64,000 nucleotides of DNA, taken from an uncultured Bacillota bacterium. Lineage in GTDB: Bacteria > Bacillota > Clostridia > Christensenellales > Borkfalkiaceae. Position numbers and translations under genes: made by a program. The stretch's first letter is position 1, and each line of letters starts with the position of its first letter. Location of the stretch: positions 1 to 64,000 of the forward strand of contig CASDTU010000042.1 in the NCBI GenBank assembly GCA_949283775.1. The letters are read 5' to 3'. The notes below the pieces were generated by a model. That model worked only from the letters and a program-made list of their open reading frames with translations, made no database searches and was not told the DNA's origin. This document shows, piece after piece, positions 8,250 through 16,726 of this stretch.

Positions 8250-10229
8250 TTAAAAGATGCCGCTGCCGTCCTCGATGTCGCCTTCGGGCGCAAGGAGTTT
8301 TAAGTTGCCGTCGGCGTCTTCGGCGCAGAGGATCATGCCTTCGCTCACGATGCCGCGCAGTTTGGCGGGCTTTAAGTTGGTGATCATGATGACCTTTTTG
8401 CCGACCATCTCTTCGGGCGTGTAAAATTTTGCGATCCCGCTGACGACGGTGCGCGTTTCATCCCCGATCTTTACGGTGCTTTTTAAGAGTTTGTCGCTCT
8501 TTTCCACTTTTTCGCAGGCGAGGATCTTTGCGACCTGCATCTTCACTTTCGCAAAGTCGTCGATGGAAATTTCGGCGGGGTATTCGGGCGCGTGCGGCGC
8601 CTTTGCGGCCGCCTGCGCCTTTTCGTCCTTAGGTTTTGCCTGCGCCTTTTCGTTTTCGGCGTGCATCGCTTCGTAGGCCGCTTCCACGTCCTTATAATTG
8701 CGGCGGTCGAACAGATGCGTTTCGGCAGGGGAGACGGACGCGCCGTCCTTTAAAAGTCCGAACGTATCGAGCGTCGAATAATCGCGCAGGGTCGTATTGA
8801 ACTGTTTCATGACTTTTTCCGCCGTATCGGGCATGAACGGCTGTAAGAGCGACGTCGCGATGATAATGCTTTCGGAAAGATTGTATAAAACGGTAGCGAG
8901 GCGGTCGCGTTTTGCTTCGTCTTTGGCGAGCGCCCAGGGCGCGGTTTCGTCGATGTATTTGTTGCAACGGCGCAGGAAGGTAAAGATTTCGTCCAACGCG
9001 TCGGAAATTTTAAACTCATCCATCTTCGCGGCGACTTTTTGATAAAGAGCACTCGCCATGCCGCGCAGTTCTTGATCGACGGGTTCGCTCACTTTTTTGT
9101 CGGCGATCTTTCCGCCGAAATATTTGAGGCTCATCGCCGCCGTGCGCGAAACGAGGTTTCCGTAGGTATTGGCGAGGTCGGAATTGACGCGGTCGTTCAA
9201 AAGTTCCCAGGTAATATTTCCGTCGTTGTCGAAGGGCATATCGTTGAGCACGAAATACCGCACGGCGTCCACGCCGAAAATTTTGACCAATTCGTCCGCA
9301 TAGATCACATTGCCGCGCGATTTGCTCATTTTGTTGCCGTCCATCAAGAGCCACGGATGTCCGAAGACCCGTTTGGGCAGGGGAAGCCCCAAGGCCATCA
9401 AAAAGATGGGCCAATAGATGGTATGGAAGCGAATGATGTCTTTTCCGATGACGTGCACGTCCGCGGGCCAATATTTTTCAAACAGCGCGTCGCTCTTTCC
9501 GTCCGCGTCGTAGCCGAGCCCCGTGATATAGTTGGTGAGGGCATCCAGCCAGACGTATACGACGTGTTTGGGGTCGGACGCTACGGGGATTCCCCATTGA
9601 AAAGAGGTGCGCGACACGCAAAGGTCTTGAAGTCCCGGCTTTAAGAAATTATTGACCATTTCGTTTTTGCGCGATACCGGCGTGATGAATTCGGGATGTT
9701 CATCGTAGTATCGGAGCAGGCGATCCGCATACGTGCTCATTTTAAAGAAATAGGCGTCTTCCTTGGCGGGCTTGACTTCCCTGCCGCAGTCGGGGCATTT
9801 TCCGTCTTTGAGCTGCGAAGGGGTCCAGAACGCTTCGCAGGGGGTGCAGTACATTCCTTCATAGGTGCCCTTGTAAATATCGCCCTGCTCGTATAATTTT
9901 TCAAAAATTTTCTGCACCTGGCGCTCGTGGTCGGCATCGGTAGTGCGGATGAACTTATCGTATGAAATGTTCATCAGATCCCAGATGCCCTTGATCTGCG
10001 CGGCAACGCCGTCGACGAACTGTTTGGGCGTGACGCCGCTTGCCGCCGCCTTTTCTTCTATTTTCTGGCCGTGCTCGTCCGTGCCCGTCTGGAAGCGGAC
10101 GTCATAGCCCTGGTTGCGCTTAAAACGCGCGATCGCGTCCGTCAAAATAATTTCGTAGGTGTTTCCGATGTGCGGTTTGCCGGATGTGTAGGCGATCGCC
10201 GTCGTGATATAATAGGGTTTTTTCTGCAT
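8250..10229 (-). CDS. metG: Methionyl-tRNA synthetase with C-terminal tRNA-binding domain
   Basis: A 659-residue class I aminoacyl-tRNA synthetase that charges tRNA-Met. The HIGN form of HIGH lies at residues 20-23, KMSKS follows GN around residue 300, and a zinc knuckle is visible as CTPC and CPDC near residues 125-145. Residues from about 560 form the EMAP-II/Trbp111-like tRNA-binding domain (FAKVKMQVAKI to the C-terminus), after a low-complexity K/A linker. The start at 10229 was chosen over 10265 because GGAGGG sits five bases before it and the protein then begins MQKKPYYITT as in relatives. Confidence 0.96.
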   Translation of the reverse strand: MQKKPYYITTAIAYTSGKPHIGNTYEIILTDAIARFKRNQGYDVRFQTGTDEHGQKIEEKAAASGVTPKQFVDGVAAQIKGIWDLMNISYDKFIRTTDADHERQVQKIFEKLYEQGDIYKGTYEGMYCTPCEAFWTPSQLKDGKCPDCGREVKPAKEDAYFFKMSTYADRLLRYYDEHPEFITPVSRKNEMVNNFLKPGLQDLCVSRTSFQWGIPVASDPKHVVYVWLDALTNYITGLGYDADGKSDALFEKYWPADVHVIGKDIIRFHTIYWPIFLMALGLPLPKRVFGHPWLLMDGNKMSKSRGNVIYADELVKIFGVDAVRYFVLNDMPFDNDGNITWELLNDRVNSDLANTYGNLVSRTAAMSLKYFGGKIADKKVSEPVDQELRGMASALYQKVAAKMDEFKISDALDEIFTFLRRCNKYIDETAPWALAKDEAKRDRLATVLYNLSESIIIATSLLQPFMPDTAEKVMKQFNTTLRDYSTLDTFGLLKDGASVSPAETHLFDRRNYKDVEAAYEAMHAENEKAQAKPKDEKAQAAAKAPHAPEYPAEISIDDFAKVKMQVAKILACEKVEKSDKLLKSTVKIGDETRTVVSGIAKFYTPEEMVGKKVIMITNLKPAKLRGIVSEGMILCAEDADGNLKLLAPEGDIEDGSGIF

Positions 10230-10268
10230 ACTTCCCTCCGATACAACTGTCTGAATATTATACATACT

Positions 10269-10297
10269 ATTATACTGTATTTTTTGCGCAAAGTAAA
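10269..10297 (-). promoter_or_regulatory. Promoter of metG
   Basis: Minus-strand TTTACT (10292-10297), 17-base spacer, TATAAT (10269-10274). The leader is only about 35 bases, so there is no room for a T-box. Confidence 0.7.
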
Positions 10298-10383
10298 ATT
10301 ATTTTGCCGCTGCGGGACAAAAAAAGACTTTTCCGGCATAATGCGGAGCTTTTGAGCATACGGATAGGCAAAGAGGTTTGTCC

Positions 10384-10941
10384 ATGAACGGTTTATTTTT
10401 ACTGCTTTTTTTGATTTCTGCGGCATTGATCACGGTGCGCGATCCGTCCGCATTCTTGCCCGCGCTTTTGGACGGGGCAAAAGACGCGATCGCGCTCTGT
10501 TTGACGCTTGCGGCAATTTATGCCGTATGGCTGGGTTTTTTACGGATCGCGCAGGATGCGGGACTTTTGTGCGGAATGGCGCGGCTGATGAAGAAACCCA
10601 TCCGAAAACTTTTTCACGTGGAAAAGGAAGAGGCGATCGAACAGATCGCCGTCAATTTATCGGCCAATTTTTTGGGGATGGGCGGCGCCGCCACGCCTGC
10701 GGGGATCCGCGCGATGGAGCTTTTGGGACAGGAACAGCGTTCGCAATATGCCCGCGCGATGCTGTTTGTCGTAAACTGTTCGGGCTTTCAGCTTTTGCCG
10801 ACGACGGTGCTCGCGCTCCGCGCACAGCTTTTTGCGGCTTCGCCGTACGAGATCGTATTTCCCATCTTTCTCTCCACGCTGTGCGCGCTGCTGATCGGGA
10901 TCGCGCTCGTAAAATTGGTCTACGGGAGGAAATGCGCGTGA
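10384..10941 (+). CDS. spmA: Spore maturation protein A
   Basis: A 185-residue integral membrane protein with a nucleoside-recognition (Gate) domain. In Bacillus, SpmA and SpmB are needed for proper dehydration of the spore core. At least four hydrophobic segments are seen. The conserved NLSANFLGMGGAATPAGIRAM (split by hydrophobic helices) marks the Gate domain. ATG at 10384 lies seven bases after AAGAGG; the TTG two codons earlier is too close. It overlaps the next gene, as expected for a coupled pair. This is the clearest sporulation marker in the window. Confidence 0.9.
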   Translation: MNGLFLLLFLISAALITVRDPSAFLPALLDGAKDAIALCLTLAAIYAVWLGFLRIAQDAGLLCGMARLMKKPIRKLFHVEKEEAIEQIAVNLSANFLGMGGAATPAGIRAMELLGQEQRSQYARAMLFVVNCSGFQLLPTTVLALRAQLFAASPYEIVFPIFLSTLCALLIGIALVKLVYGRKCA

Positions 10942-11450
10942 ATCCTGCCGCCTATATTCTGCCCTGTCTGTTTTTTGCCGTGTTTTGCGCGGCGGCGTTT
11001 CGCAAAGTAAAATTATACGACAGCTTTGCCGAAGGCGTCAAGGGGGTGGTGCCGCTCTTAAAGTCGCTGTTTCCGTATCTTGCGGCAATTCTGATTTTGG
11101 CGTCGCTGTTTGAAGCGAGCGGACTTTCGGCGGGCCTGAGCAAAGCGCTTGCGCCCGTTTTTACGGCTCTGGGGATCCCTTCGGAAATCTGCGGTCTGGT
11201 GCTCATCAAACCCTTTTCGGGAAGCGGATCGCTTGCTCTTTTATCGGAAATTTTGCAAAATTACGGCGCCGATTCGTATATCGGCCGCTGTGCCTGCATC
11301 GTCTATTCCACGGGGGAGACGGTTTTTTATATGTCCGCCCTGTATTTTGCGCAGAAAAAAGAAAAATCGAGCGCTCTTCCGGTTGCGCTTGCGATCGTTT
11401 CCAATTTTATAGCGATCGTATTAGGGTGTCTGTTTTGCCGTATTTTTTGA
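10938..11450 (+). CDS. spmB: Spore maturation protein B
   Basis: The 170-residue partner of SpmA, also a Gate-domain membrane protein. PFSGSGSLALLSEIL and GRCACIVYSTGETVFYM carry the conserved polar motifs between membrane helices. The start is GTG at 10938, eight bases after GGGAGG and overlapping the spmA stop. The ATG six bases earlier is too close to the site. Length is normal. Confidence 0.9.
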   Translation: MNPAAYILPCLFFAVFCAAAFRKVKLYDSFAEGVKGVVPLLKSLFPYLAAILILASLFEASGLSAGLSKALAPVFTALGIPSEICGLVLIKPFSGSGSLALLSEILQNYGADSYIGRCACIVYSTGETVFYMSALYFAQKKEKSSALPVALAIVSNFIAIVLGCLFCRIF

Positions 11451-11632
11451 TTTGCACAATTTTTGTGAAAAATGTAAAATAACAAAAAACGGCGGGTTTT
11501 ATAAAAAAACAAATGTTAATAATTAACATGATTAAGTATTTTTCCCTAAAATTCGGCAAAAATTGAAAAAAATTAACAAAAATTGTTGAAAAACTTTATT
11601 TAAAAAAATTTTTTAAAAATAATTTTTTTTGC

Positions 11633-11661
11633 TTTACATTTTTTCTTATAGGGAATATAAT
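11633..11661 (+). promoter_or_regulatory. Promoter of the candidate small RNA
   Basis: TTTACA (11633-11638), 17-base spacer, TATAAT (11656-11661). A long A/T-tract region lies immediately upstream and could act as an UP element. Confidence 0.7.
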
Positions 11662-11667
11662 AAGCAT

Positions 11668-11786
11668 GTAATCAAACGAAACGCGCAACGCTTCCGCTTG
11701 GTTACCTCAGATAGCTCATCATTTTCCCCCTTATCATATATGGATCAGGCGCAGAACCGCAAGGCTCTGCGTCTGATTCATTTTTG
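11668..11786 (+). ncRNA. Candidate small non-coding RNA, about 118 nt
   Basis: A promoter with near-consensus boxes and a strong intrinsic terminator (stem atcaggcgcaga / tctgcgtctgat at 11745-11777, then cattttt) bracket a short unit with no usable reading frame. The only early ATG is followed at once by TAA. The body contains a pyrimidine-rich stretch (cattttccccctta), possibly single-stranded. No plus-strand gene follows for more than 2.5 kb, so it is not a leader. It does not carry the conserved motifs of SRP RNA, 6S RNA or RNase P that I would recognise. Confidence 0.5.
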
Positions 11787-11814
11787 CGGTTTGAAAGGGA
11801 GTTTGACGAAAGAA

Positions 11815-11990
11815 AGAGCCTGACCGAAGAAGAGGCCTGATCGAAAAAAAGGCTTATCCAAAAGGAGAGGACGTTTATCCGAAAGAAAGGGCCTATCCGA
11901 AAGAAATGGCTTGACCGAAGAAAGGGCCTATCCGAAAGAAAGGAGTCTGGCCGAAGGAATGAGCTTATCCGAAGGGAAGGAGCTTTATAA
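11815..11990. repeat. Degenerate short tandem repeats
   Basis: About nine to ten imperfect units of 16-20 bases built on cctatccgaaagaaagg, with variants such as ttgaccgaagaaaggg. Strongly purine-biased on the plus strand. No coding signal. Confidence 0.65.
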
Positions 11991-12002
11991 AAGAGAAAAA
12001 CC

Positions 12003-12045
12003 TCGGCGCCGCGCAAATATTGCGCGGCGCCGATTTATTTTATAC
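12003..12045. terminator. Strong hairpin, possible bidirectional terminator
   Basis: Stem tcggcgccgcgcaa / ttgcgcggcgccga with a two-base loop, followed on the plus strand by tttattttat. It separates the repeat array from the EF-G paralogue. Confidence 0.55.
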
Positions 12046-12141
12046 GTTTTATTTTTTTAGGTTCGGCGTTTTGGCAGGCAAGGTTTTTTTGCCGCGAATA
12101 GGAAGTTTTTTGACGCGGCAGAAAAAAGGGAACAGAAAAAA

Positions 12142-12178
12142 TGCCGCAAGCAGCAAATTTTTGCGCTTGCGGCGAGTT
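12142..12178 (-). terminator. Terminator of the EF-G paralogue
   Basis: Stem gccgcaagc / gcttgcggc with an inner agcaaa/tttgc extension. T-runs lie on both sides. Confidence 0.7.
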
Positions 12179-12208
12179 TTTCATGCAGTTGCGGTAAAGA
12201 GGAACAAT

Positions 12209-14278
12209 TTACGACTGTTCCTTTTCGGCGAGCCGCGCCTTGATGATCTTTTCCGCTTCGGGAGCGGGAACTTCTTCGTAGCGCGCAAGCTCCGCCATGA
12301 ACTTGCCGCGGCCCTGCGTCATGCTGCGCAGTTCGGTCGCATATTTTTGAATTTCCGCTTGGGGCGCTTCTGCGTTTACGATCTGCAAGTCTTCCAGCAT
12401 ATCGATGCCGAGGATCCGGCCGCGCCGTTTGTTCATATCGCCCATGATATCGCCGAGATACGCTTCCGGAATGGCGATCTTCAAGCGCATGATCGGCTCT
12501 AAAAGGACGGGTTTTGCGTTTTTCAGACCTTCTTTGAAGGCGAGCGCCGCCGCCAATTTAAACGCCATTTCCGAAGAGTCGACGTCGTGGTAGCTGCCGT
12601 CGTAGAGGACGGCGCGCAGTCCCGTTACGGGATAATCGGCCAAAACGCCGTGCGGCAGACATTCGATGAGTCCCTTTTCGACGGCAGGGATATACTGTTT
12701 GGGCACGCTTCCGCCCACGACTTCCTCGGCAAATTCAAATTCGCCGTCGAACGGCTCAAAGCGCACCTTGCAGTGTCCGTACTGTCCGTGTCCGCCCGAT
12801 TGTTTTTTATGTTTTCCTTCCGCTTCCACCGTTTTGCGGATGGTTTCGCGGTAGGCGATCTTCGGCGTTTTCAAAAGCGCGGAAACGTTGAATTTGGCTT
12901 TCAGTTTTTTATTGATGACGTCCAGATGCGTTTCGCCCTGGCCGCTGATGAGCATTTCGCCCGTTTCGGGGTTTTTGGTAACGGTAAAGGTATAATCTTC
13001 TTCCGCAAGTTTGTTGAGTCCCTGGAAAATTTTGTCCTCGTCGCCCTTTTTCTCGGCGTAGATCGCCATGGAAAGAACGGGGCGGGGGAAGTGAATGGGA
13101 TCGAAGCGGACTTTCATGCCCTCGTCGCAGAGAGTATCGCCCGTATTGGTCGCGGTGAGTTTGTTGACGGCGCCGATATCGCCCGACGTCAGTTCGGACA
13201 CGGCTTCCTGTTTTTTGCCTTTGAGCAGATAGATTTGGTTGATGCGTTCCGTTTTGCCTGTCGTGGCGTTGTAGACGGTCGCTCCCGATTTCAAAGTGCC
13301 GCGGAATACTTTCATGATATTGAGTTTGCCGACAAACGGGTCGACGACGGTCTTAAAGACCTGCGCGGCGAACGGAGCGTCGTCCTTGCTGGTGATACCG
13401 ACAAGTTCGTCTTTATCGACGAGGGAGGCGAGGATCTCGCCGCGCTCTTCGGCGCTGGGCATATATTTTACGATCTCGTCCATCAGGTTGATGATACCGC
13501 GGTTTTGAAGCGCGGAGCCTGCCATAACGGGAATTGTGTTGACGTTGTAGATGCCTTTGCGGATTCCGTGGATAATTTCTTCTTTTGTCAGTTCGCCTTC
13601 GCCGAAGTATTTATCGAGCAGTGCGTCGTCGTTTTCCGCCGCGGTTTCGGAAAGGCTTGCCTGCATTTCTTCCATTGTCGCGCGCATATTGTCGGGAATG
13701 GGGATTTCTTTGAGCCCCTCTTCGCTGAAACGGTACGCTTTTTCTTTCAAAGCGTTGATGTAGCCGATCATTTTGTTGCCTTCCATCAGCGGGATCTGAA
13801 TGGGGGCGATTTTTCCGGCGTATTTGTCTTTCAGAGCTGCGACTGTGCCGGCATAGTCGGCGTTTTCCTTGTCCATGCCGTTGATGAAAAGGACCATCGG
13901 CTTTTTGTTTTTCAGACATTTATCGATCGCCTTTTCGGCTCCGACGCTGAGCGAGCCGCTGGCGCTCGTTACGATGAGAGCGCCGCCCGCGGCGCGAAGG
14001 GCTTCGTTTTCTTCCCCTTCAAAATCGTAAAATCCGGGCACGTCCAACAGATTGATCTTGACGCCGTCCCAAATCGTATAGGCGGACGCGAGAGAAATGG
14101 ACATTTTTCTCGCGATTTCCTGTTCGTCGTAATCGGTGACCGTATTGCCTTCGGTTACTTTCCCCAGGCGGTCCGTCGATTTGCCGTTAAAGAGGATCGC
14201 TTCGCAGACAGACGTTTTTCCTTCGCCGCTGTGGCCGATGACTGCAATGTTTCTGATGTCTTTACCTTTGATGCTCAT
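12209..14278 (-). CDS. Elongation factor G-like GTPase (EF-G paralogue)
   Basis: A 689-residue translational GTPase with EF-G domain order: G domain (1-270), domain II, III, the IV region (KQSGGHGQYGHCKVRFEP) and the C-terminal V region. It is a divergent EF-G-like paralogue, not the main fusA. The P-loop reads GHSGEGKTS, G3 reads DVPGFYDF and G4 reads NGMD in place of NKxD. The histidine after DxPG that activates water in EF-G is a phenylalanine here; this class often lacks it. No str-operon genes are beside it. Role unknown. Ribosome binding site GGGAG. Confidence 0.88.
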   Translation of the reverse strand: MSIKGKDIRNIAVIGHSGEGKTSVCEAILFNGKSTDRLGKVTEGNTVTDYDEQEIARKMSISLASAYTIWDGVKINLLDVPGFYDFEGEENEALRAAGGALIVTSASGSLSVGAEKAIDKCLKNKKPMVLFINGMDKENADYAGTVAALKDKYAGKIAPIQIPLMEGNKMIGYINALKEKAYRFSEEGLKEIPIPDNMRATMEEMQASLSETAAENDDALLDKYFGEGELTKEEIIHGIRKGIYNVNTIPVMAGSALQNRGIINLMDEIVKYMPSAEERGEILASLVDKDELVGITSKDDAPFAAQVFKTVVDPFVGKLNIMKVFRGTLKSGATVYNATTGKTERINQIYLLKGKKQEAVSELTSGDIGAVNKLTATNTGDTLCDEGMKVRFDPIHFPRPVLSMAIYAEKKGDEDKIFQGLNKLAEEDYTFTVTKNPETGEMLISGQGETHLDVINKKLKAKFNVSALLKTPKIAYRETIRKTVEAEGKHKKQSGGHGQYGHCKVRFEPFDGEFEFAEEVVGGSVPKQYIPAVEKGLIECLPHGVLADYPVTGLRAVLYDGSYHDVDSSEMAFKLAAALAFKEGLKNAKPVLLEPIMRLKIAIPEAYLGDIMGDMNKRRGRILGIDMLEDLQIVNAEAPQAEIQKYATELRSMTQGRGKFMAELARYEEVPAPEAEKIIKARLAEKEQS

Positions 14279-14337
14279 AGTGTTTACTCCCTTATCTGCG
14301 AACGCCGGATTGGATTTGAAATGCGTTCGTCTTTTCT

Positions 14338-14366
14338 ATTATAATATAAAACCGGCGGCATTTCAA
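14338..14366 (-). promoter_or_regulatory. Promoter of the EF-G paralogue
   Basis: Minus-strand TTGAAA (14361-14366), 17-base spacer, TATAAT (14338-14343). Confidence 0.75.
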
Positions 14367-14416
14367 TAGAAGATTGAAAATTTTTCTCAAAAAATGCGAA
14401 AATGTTGCTGTTTTGC

Positions 14417-14445
14417 TTGCAGCGGCGGCATGAAATCGGTATAAT
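14417..14445 (+). promoter_or_regulatory. Promoter of tcdA
   Basis: TTGCAG (14417-14422), 17-base spacer, TATAAT (14440-14445). The leader to the ATG is about 100 bases and purine-rich. Confidence 0.65.
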
Positions 14446-14552
14446 AAGCGGAAGAAAAATCTGCCGCGCGCGAAAAAAAGTCCCGTTTCGGAAAAGTAAA
14501 AGGGGAGCGGCGCGCAAAAAAACAGGCGGAGACGGCGCGGAGGGAGAACGCA

Positions 14553-15260
14553 ATGGAAAAGATCTTTCAGAGGGAAACGGCACTGATCGGACAAGAGGGG
14601 CTTGCGATCTTGCGGCGCGCGCACGTTGCGGTGTTCGGGATCGGAGGAGTCGGCTCCTATGCCTCGGAGGCGCTGGTGCGTGCGGGCGTGGGCAAACTCA
14701 CGTTTATAGACGGCGACGCGGTGGCGGTTTCCAACTTGAACCGGCAATTGATCGCTCTTCATTCCACGCTCGGCAAAAACAAAGCGAGGGTGATGAAAGA
14801 GCGGGCATTGGACATCAATCCCGACTGCATTGTGCAGGCGATCGAAGCGTTTTACGATGAAACGACCCAAGAACAGTTTCCGTTTTCGCAGTACTCTTAT
14901 GTTGCCGATTGTATAGACAGTGTAAAGAGCAAGGTGCTTTTAGTAAAGAGCGCGCGTGCGGCAGGGATACCCGTGATCAGCTGCATGGGTGCGGGGAATA
15001 AATTGGACGGCGGTGCTTTTCAAGTGGCGCCCATCGAAAAAACGTGCGAGTGCCCGCTGGCAAAGATCGTGCGCCGGGAGCTGAAAGCGGCGAACGTAAC
15101 GGGAGTTAAGGCGGTCTATTCGGAAGAAAAACCGGCTGTGCCCGATCGATCGCAGGCGGAAGACGGGGAGCGGCTGATCGGAAGCATTTCGTTTGTGCCG
15201 TCCGCCGCGGGGTTGTTGCTGGCAGGCGAAATCATCAAAGATCTGTTGGGAAAACGCTGA
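14553..15260 (+). CDS. tcdA: tRNA threonylcarbamoyladenosine dehydratase TcdA
   Basis: A 235-residue ThiF/MoeB-fold enzyme that uses ATP to cyclise t6A37 to ct6A in ANN-decoding tRNAs. Seen here: the nucleotide-binding FGIGGVGSYASEALVRAG (about 29-46), DGDAVAVSNLNRQ, ADCIDSVKSK, and the TcdA-type MGAGNKLD followed by CECPLAKIVRREL. It lacks the rhodanese or ubiquitin-partner features of MoeB/ThiF. GGAGGGAGAAC precedes the start. It stands alone and ends at a strong terminator. Confidence 0.92.
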   Translation: MEKIFQRETALIGQEGLAILRRAHVAVFGIGGVGSYASEALVRAGVGKLTFIDGDAVAVSNLNRQLIALHSTLGKNKARVMKERALDINPDCIVQAIEAFYDETTQEQFPFSQYSYVADCIDSVKSKVLLVKSARAAGIPVISCMGAGNKLDGGAFQVAPIEKTCECPLAKIVRRELKAANVTGVKAVYSEEKPAVPDRSQAEDGERLIGSISFVPSAAGLLLAGEIIKDLLGKR

Positions 15261-15398
15261 AATCGCAGCGATGCAGCTGGTTGCAAGCGATATCGCAAAA
15301 ACAAAATGTTTCGGTTTTTGCGTATCGTTTGCTTCTTTTCTTCCTAGCGGCAGAAAAGACAGGATCGGCGCAGCAGGATCGAAGAGACAGAATAAAAA

Positions 15399-15516
15399 AT
15401 CGAAAGAGGATCAACTTTCAAATATTCGTAAGAGAAAAAATAAAAAGAGAAACAAAAATCGAGGGAGAGTCAACTTTCAAATATTTGTAAGAGAAAAAAT
15501 AAAAAGAGAAACAAAA
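15399..15516. repeat. 59-bp tandem duplication
   Basis: Two copies (15399-15457 and 15458-15516) about 90 percent identical, each containing tcaactttcaaatatt and a taagagaaaaaataaaaag tail. Non-coding, in the 3' region of tcdA just before its terminator. Together with flanking purine-rich DNA it fills the tcdA to Crp-gene interval (15261-15601). Confidence 0.85.
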
Positions 15517-15544
15517 GCCGCCGCGGTTTTCCGCGGCGGCTTTT
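15517..15544 (+). terminator. Terminator of tcdA, probably bidirectional
   Basis: Perfect stem gccgccgcgg / ccgcggcggc with a tttt loop, followed by tttt. The minus side reads cttttgtttctcttttt, so it can also end the Crp-family gene. Confidence 0.8.
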
Positions 15545-15601
15545 AACGATGATACGGGTAAAAAAGCCGAAGACCGGGGTTTCTTGCAGCCTGTGGTTTT
15601 T

Positions 15602-16255
15602 TTATGCGTGCGGCAGGGCGCGCGGATTAAATTTGATGTTGCGGCGGTCCGTTTCGATCAGCCCCTCGTCGCTCATTTTTTTGATTTCGCGCAGCATCGC
15701 GCTGCGGTCGACGCAGAGATAATCGGCGAGCGTGGTCTGGGAAAACGGCAGGGTAAAATAAGCGCTCTTGCTCTTTGCCGCGAGCATGGAAAAATAGGCA
15801 ATGAGCTTTTCGCGCGTCGTGCGGCGGCTCAGGATTTCCAGATGCTGCGAAAGGGCTTTTGTCTTTTCGCTCATCAGCCGTACGAGATTGGAAACGACGA
15901 CGGAGTGGTGTGTGCAGGCATTCGGACAGCGCTTTACGATGTGCTCGTAGTCAATATAGAGCACGTCGCAATCCTCTTCCGCCAAGAGATAAAAGTCGGC
16001 GTCTTCCCAGGAAAATCCGAGCGCGTCGCCGAACACGCCGCCTTCCTGCATTTGCTCAAAGAGAGTGCGGATGCCGTTGACGTCCGTCTTTAACAGGGCG
16101 AGCTGTCCCCTCTGCACGACGCCTACTTTGCCGTGCGGCATGGGGACTTCTTCTCCCTTTTTATAGGTTTTTACGACCGTTTTGAAACATTGCAGCATCG
16201 CCGCATATTCCTGAGCATTGACTCCGTCAAAGAGCGAAGAGGTTATCGTTTCCAT
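15602..16255 (-). CDS. Crp/Fnr family transcriptional regulator
   Basis: A 217-residue regulator: N-terminal cyclic-nucleotide-binding-like beta barrel (residues about 20-130) and a C-terminal winged helix. The helix region reads TREKLIAYFSMLAAK followed by FSQTTLADYLCVDRSAMLREI. There is no N-terminal four-cysteine Fe-S motif as in Fnr, so it senses something else. The start at 16255 has CGGAG seven bases upstream and a consensus promoter (16287-16315); a much longer open frame upstream is only purine-rich intergenic DNA. Confidence 0.88.
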   Translation of the reverse strand: METITSSLFDGVNAQEYAAMLQCFKTVVKTYKKGEEVPMPHGKVGVVQRGQLALLKTDVNGIRTLFEQMQEGGVFGDALGFSWEDADFYLLAEEDCDVLYIDYEHIVKRCPNACTHHSVVVSNLVRLMSEKTKALSQHLEILSRRTTREKLIAYFSMLAAKSKSAYFTLPFSQTTLADYLCVDRSAMLREIKKMSDEGLIETDRRNIKFNPRALPHA

Positions 16256-16286
16256 GGGATTCTCCGAATTTGTTGCATTTGCCACA

Positions 16287-16315
16287 ATCATAGCGCAAAA
16301 GGAAACATTTGTCAA
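16287..16315 (-). promoter_or_regulatory. Promoter of the Crp/Fnr gene
   Basis: Minus-strand TTGACA (16310-16315), 17-base spacer, TATGAT (16287-16292). Confidence 0.8.
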
Positions 16316-16507
16316 CTCAATGGCAGAAAAAGTCAAAAAAAGCCGCGCGGCAAAAAAATCCGCGGCAGAAAAAGCGGTGAGTCCGGGTGGGAGAGGTAAG
16401 AAAAAAGTGGGTTGATCGAAAAAAGCGCAGAGGAAAAGCGCGGCAATCGAAAAAACGGAAAAAGCGTTGCATGGGGCAAAAGGGCGGCAAAAAGGGAAGG
16501 CGCCGCA

Positions 16508-16610
16508 AAAAATACGCCGCACGGACGGAAAATGCGCCGCACAGTCGGAAAAATACAAAATATGCCGCACGGTCGGAAAAATACAAAATATGCCGCACGG
16601 TCGGAAGAAA
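16508..16610. repeat. 28-bp tandem repeats next to a terminator
   Basis: Units starting at 16544, 16572 and 16600 share gtcggaaaaatacaaaat followed by atgccgcacg, with diverged copies from 16508. The gccgcac word also forms the stem of the neighbouring terminator, so the array may have grown out of it. Confidence 0.75.
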
Positions 16611-16611
16611 A

Positions 16612-16646
16612 TAAAAAAACGCCGCACAGTAGGAATCTGTGCGGCG
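16612..16646 (-). terminator. Terminator of queT
   Basis: Perfect 10-bp stem cgccgcacag / ctgtgcggcg. On the minus strand it is followed by tttttttatttt. Confidence 0.85.
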
Positions 16647-16726
16647 CAAAAGTTTTCAATTTTCAATGGATCGATGGGATCGCCGATGCGCATGCCTGCG
16701 GCAAAAGCGCCGCAAGGAGAAAGAGA

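Larger units (their letters stand above)
11451..12208. other. Long intergenic region between convergent spmB and the EF-G paralogue
   Basis: About 760 bases. First comes about 180 bases of very AT-rich DNA, then a promoter and a small transcribed unit ending in a terminator (11633-11786). An imperfect repeat array follows (11815-11990), then two hairpins (12003-12045 and 12142-12178). No protein gene is supported. Confidence 0.6.
16256..16726. other. Intergenic region between Crp-family gene and queT
   Basis: About 470 bases: the Crp promoter (16287-16315), purine-rich non-coding DNA, a 28-bp tandem array (16544-16610) and the queT terminator (16612-16646). No gene supported. Confidence 0.55.

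Noticed and set aside
10230..10300. T-box leader in front of metG
   Set aside because: The distance from promoter to start codon is too short for a T-box.
12587..14344. Open frame of 585 codons on the plus strand
   Set aside because: It is antisense to the EF-G paralogue, is Phe/Asp/Arg-skewed as expected of a complement frame, and has no ribosome site or known motif.
16508..16610. 28-bp repeats as a CRISPR array
   Set aside because: Copies are directly adjacent with no unique spacers and no cas genes are present.
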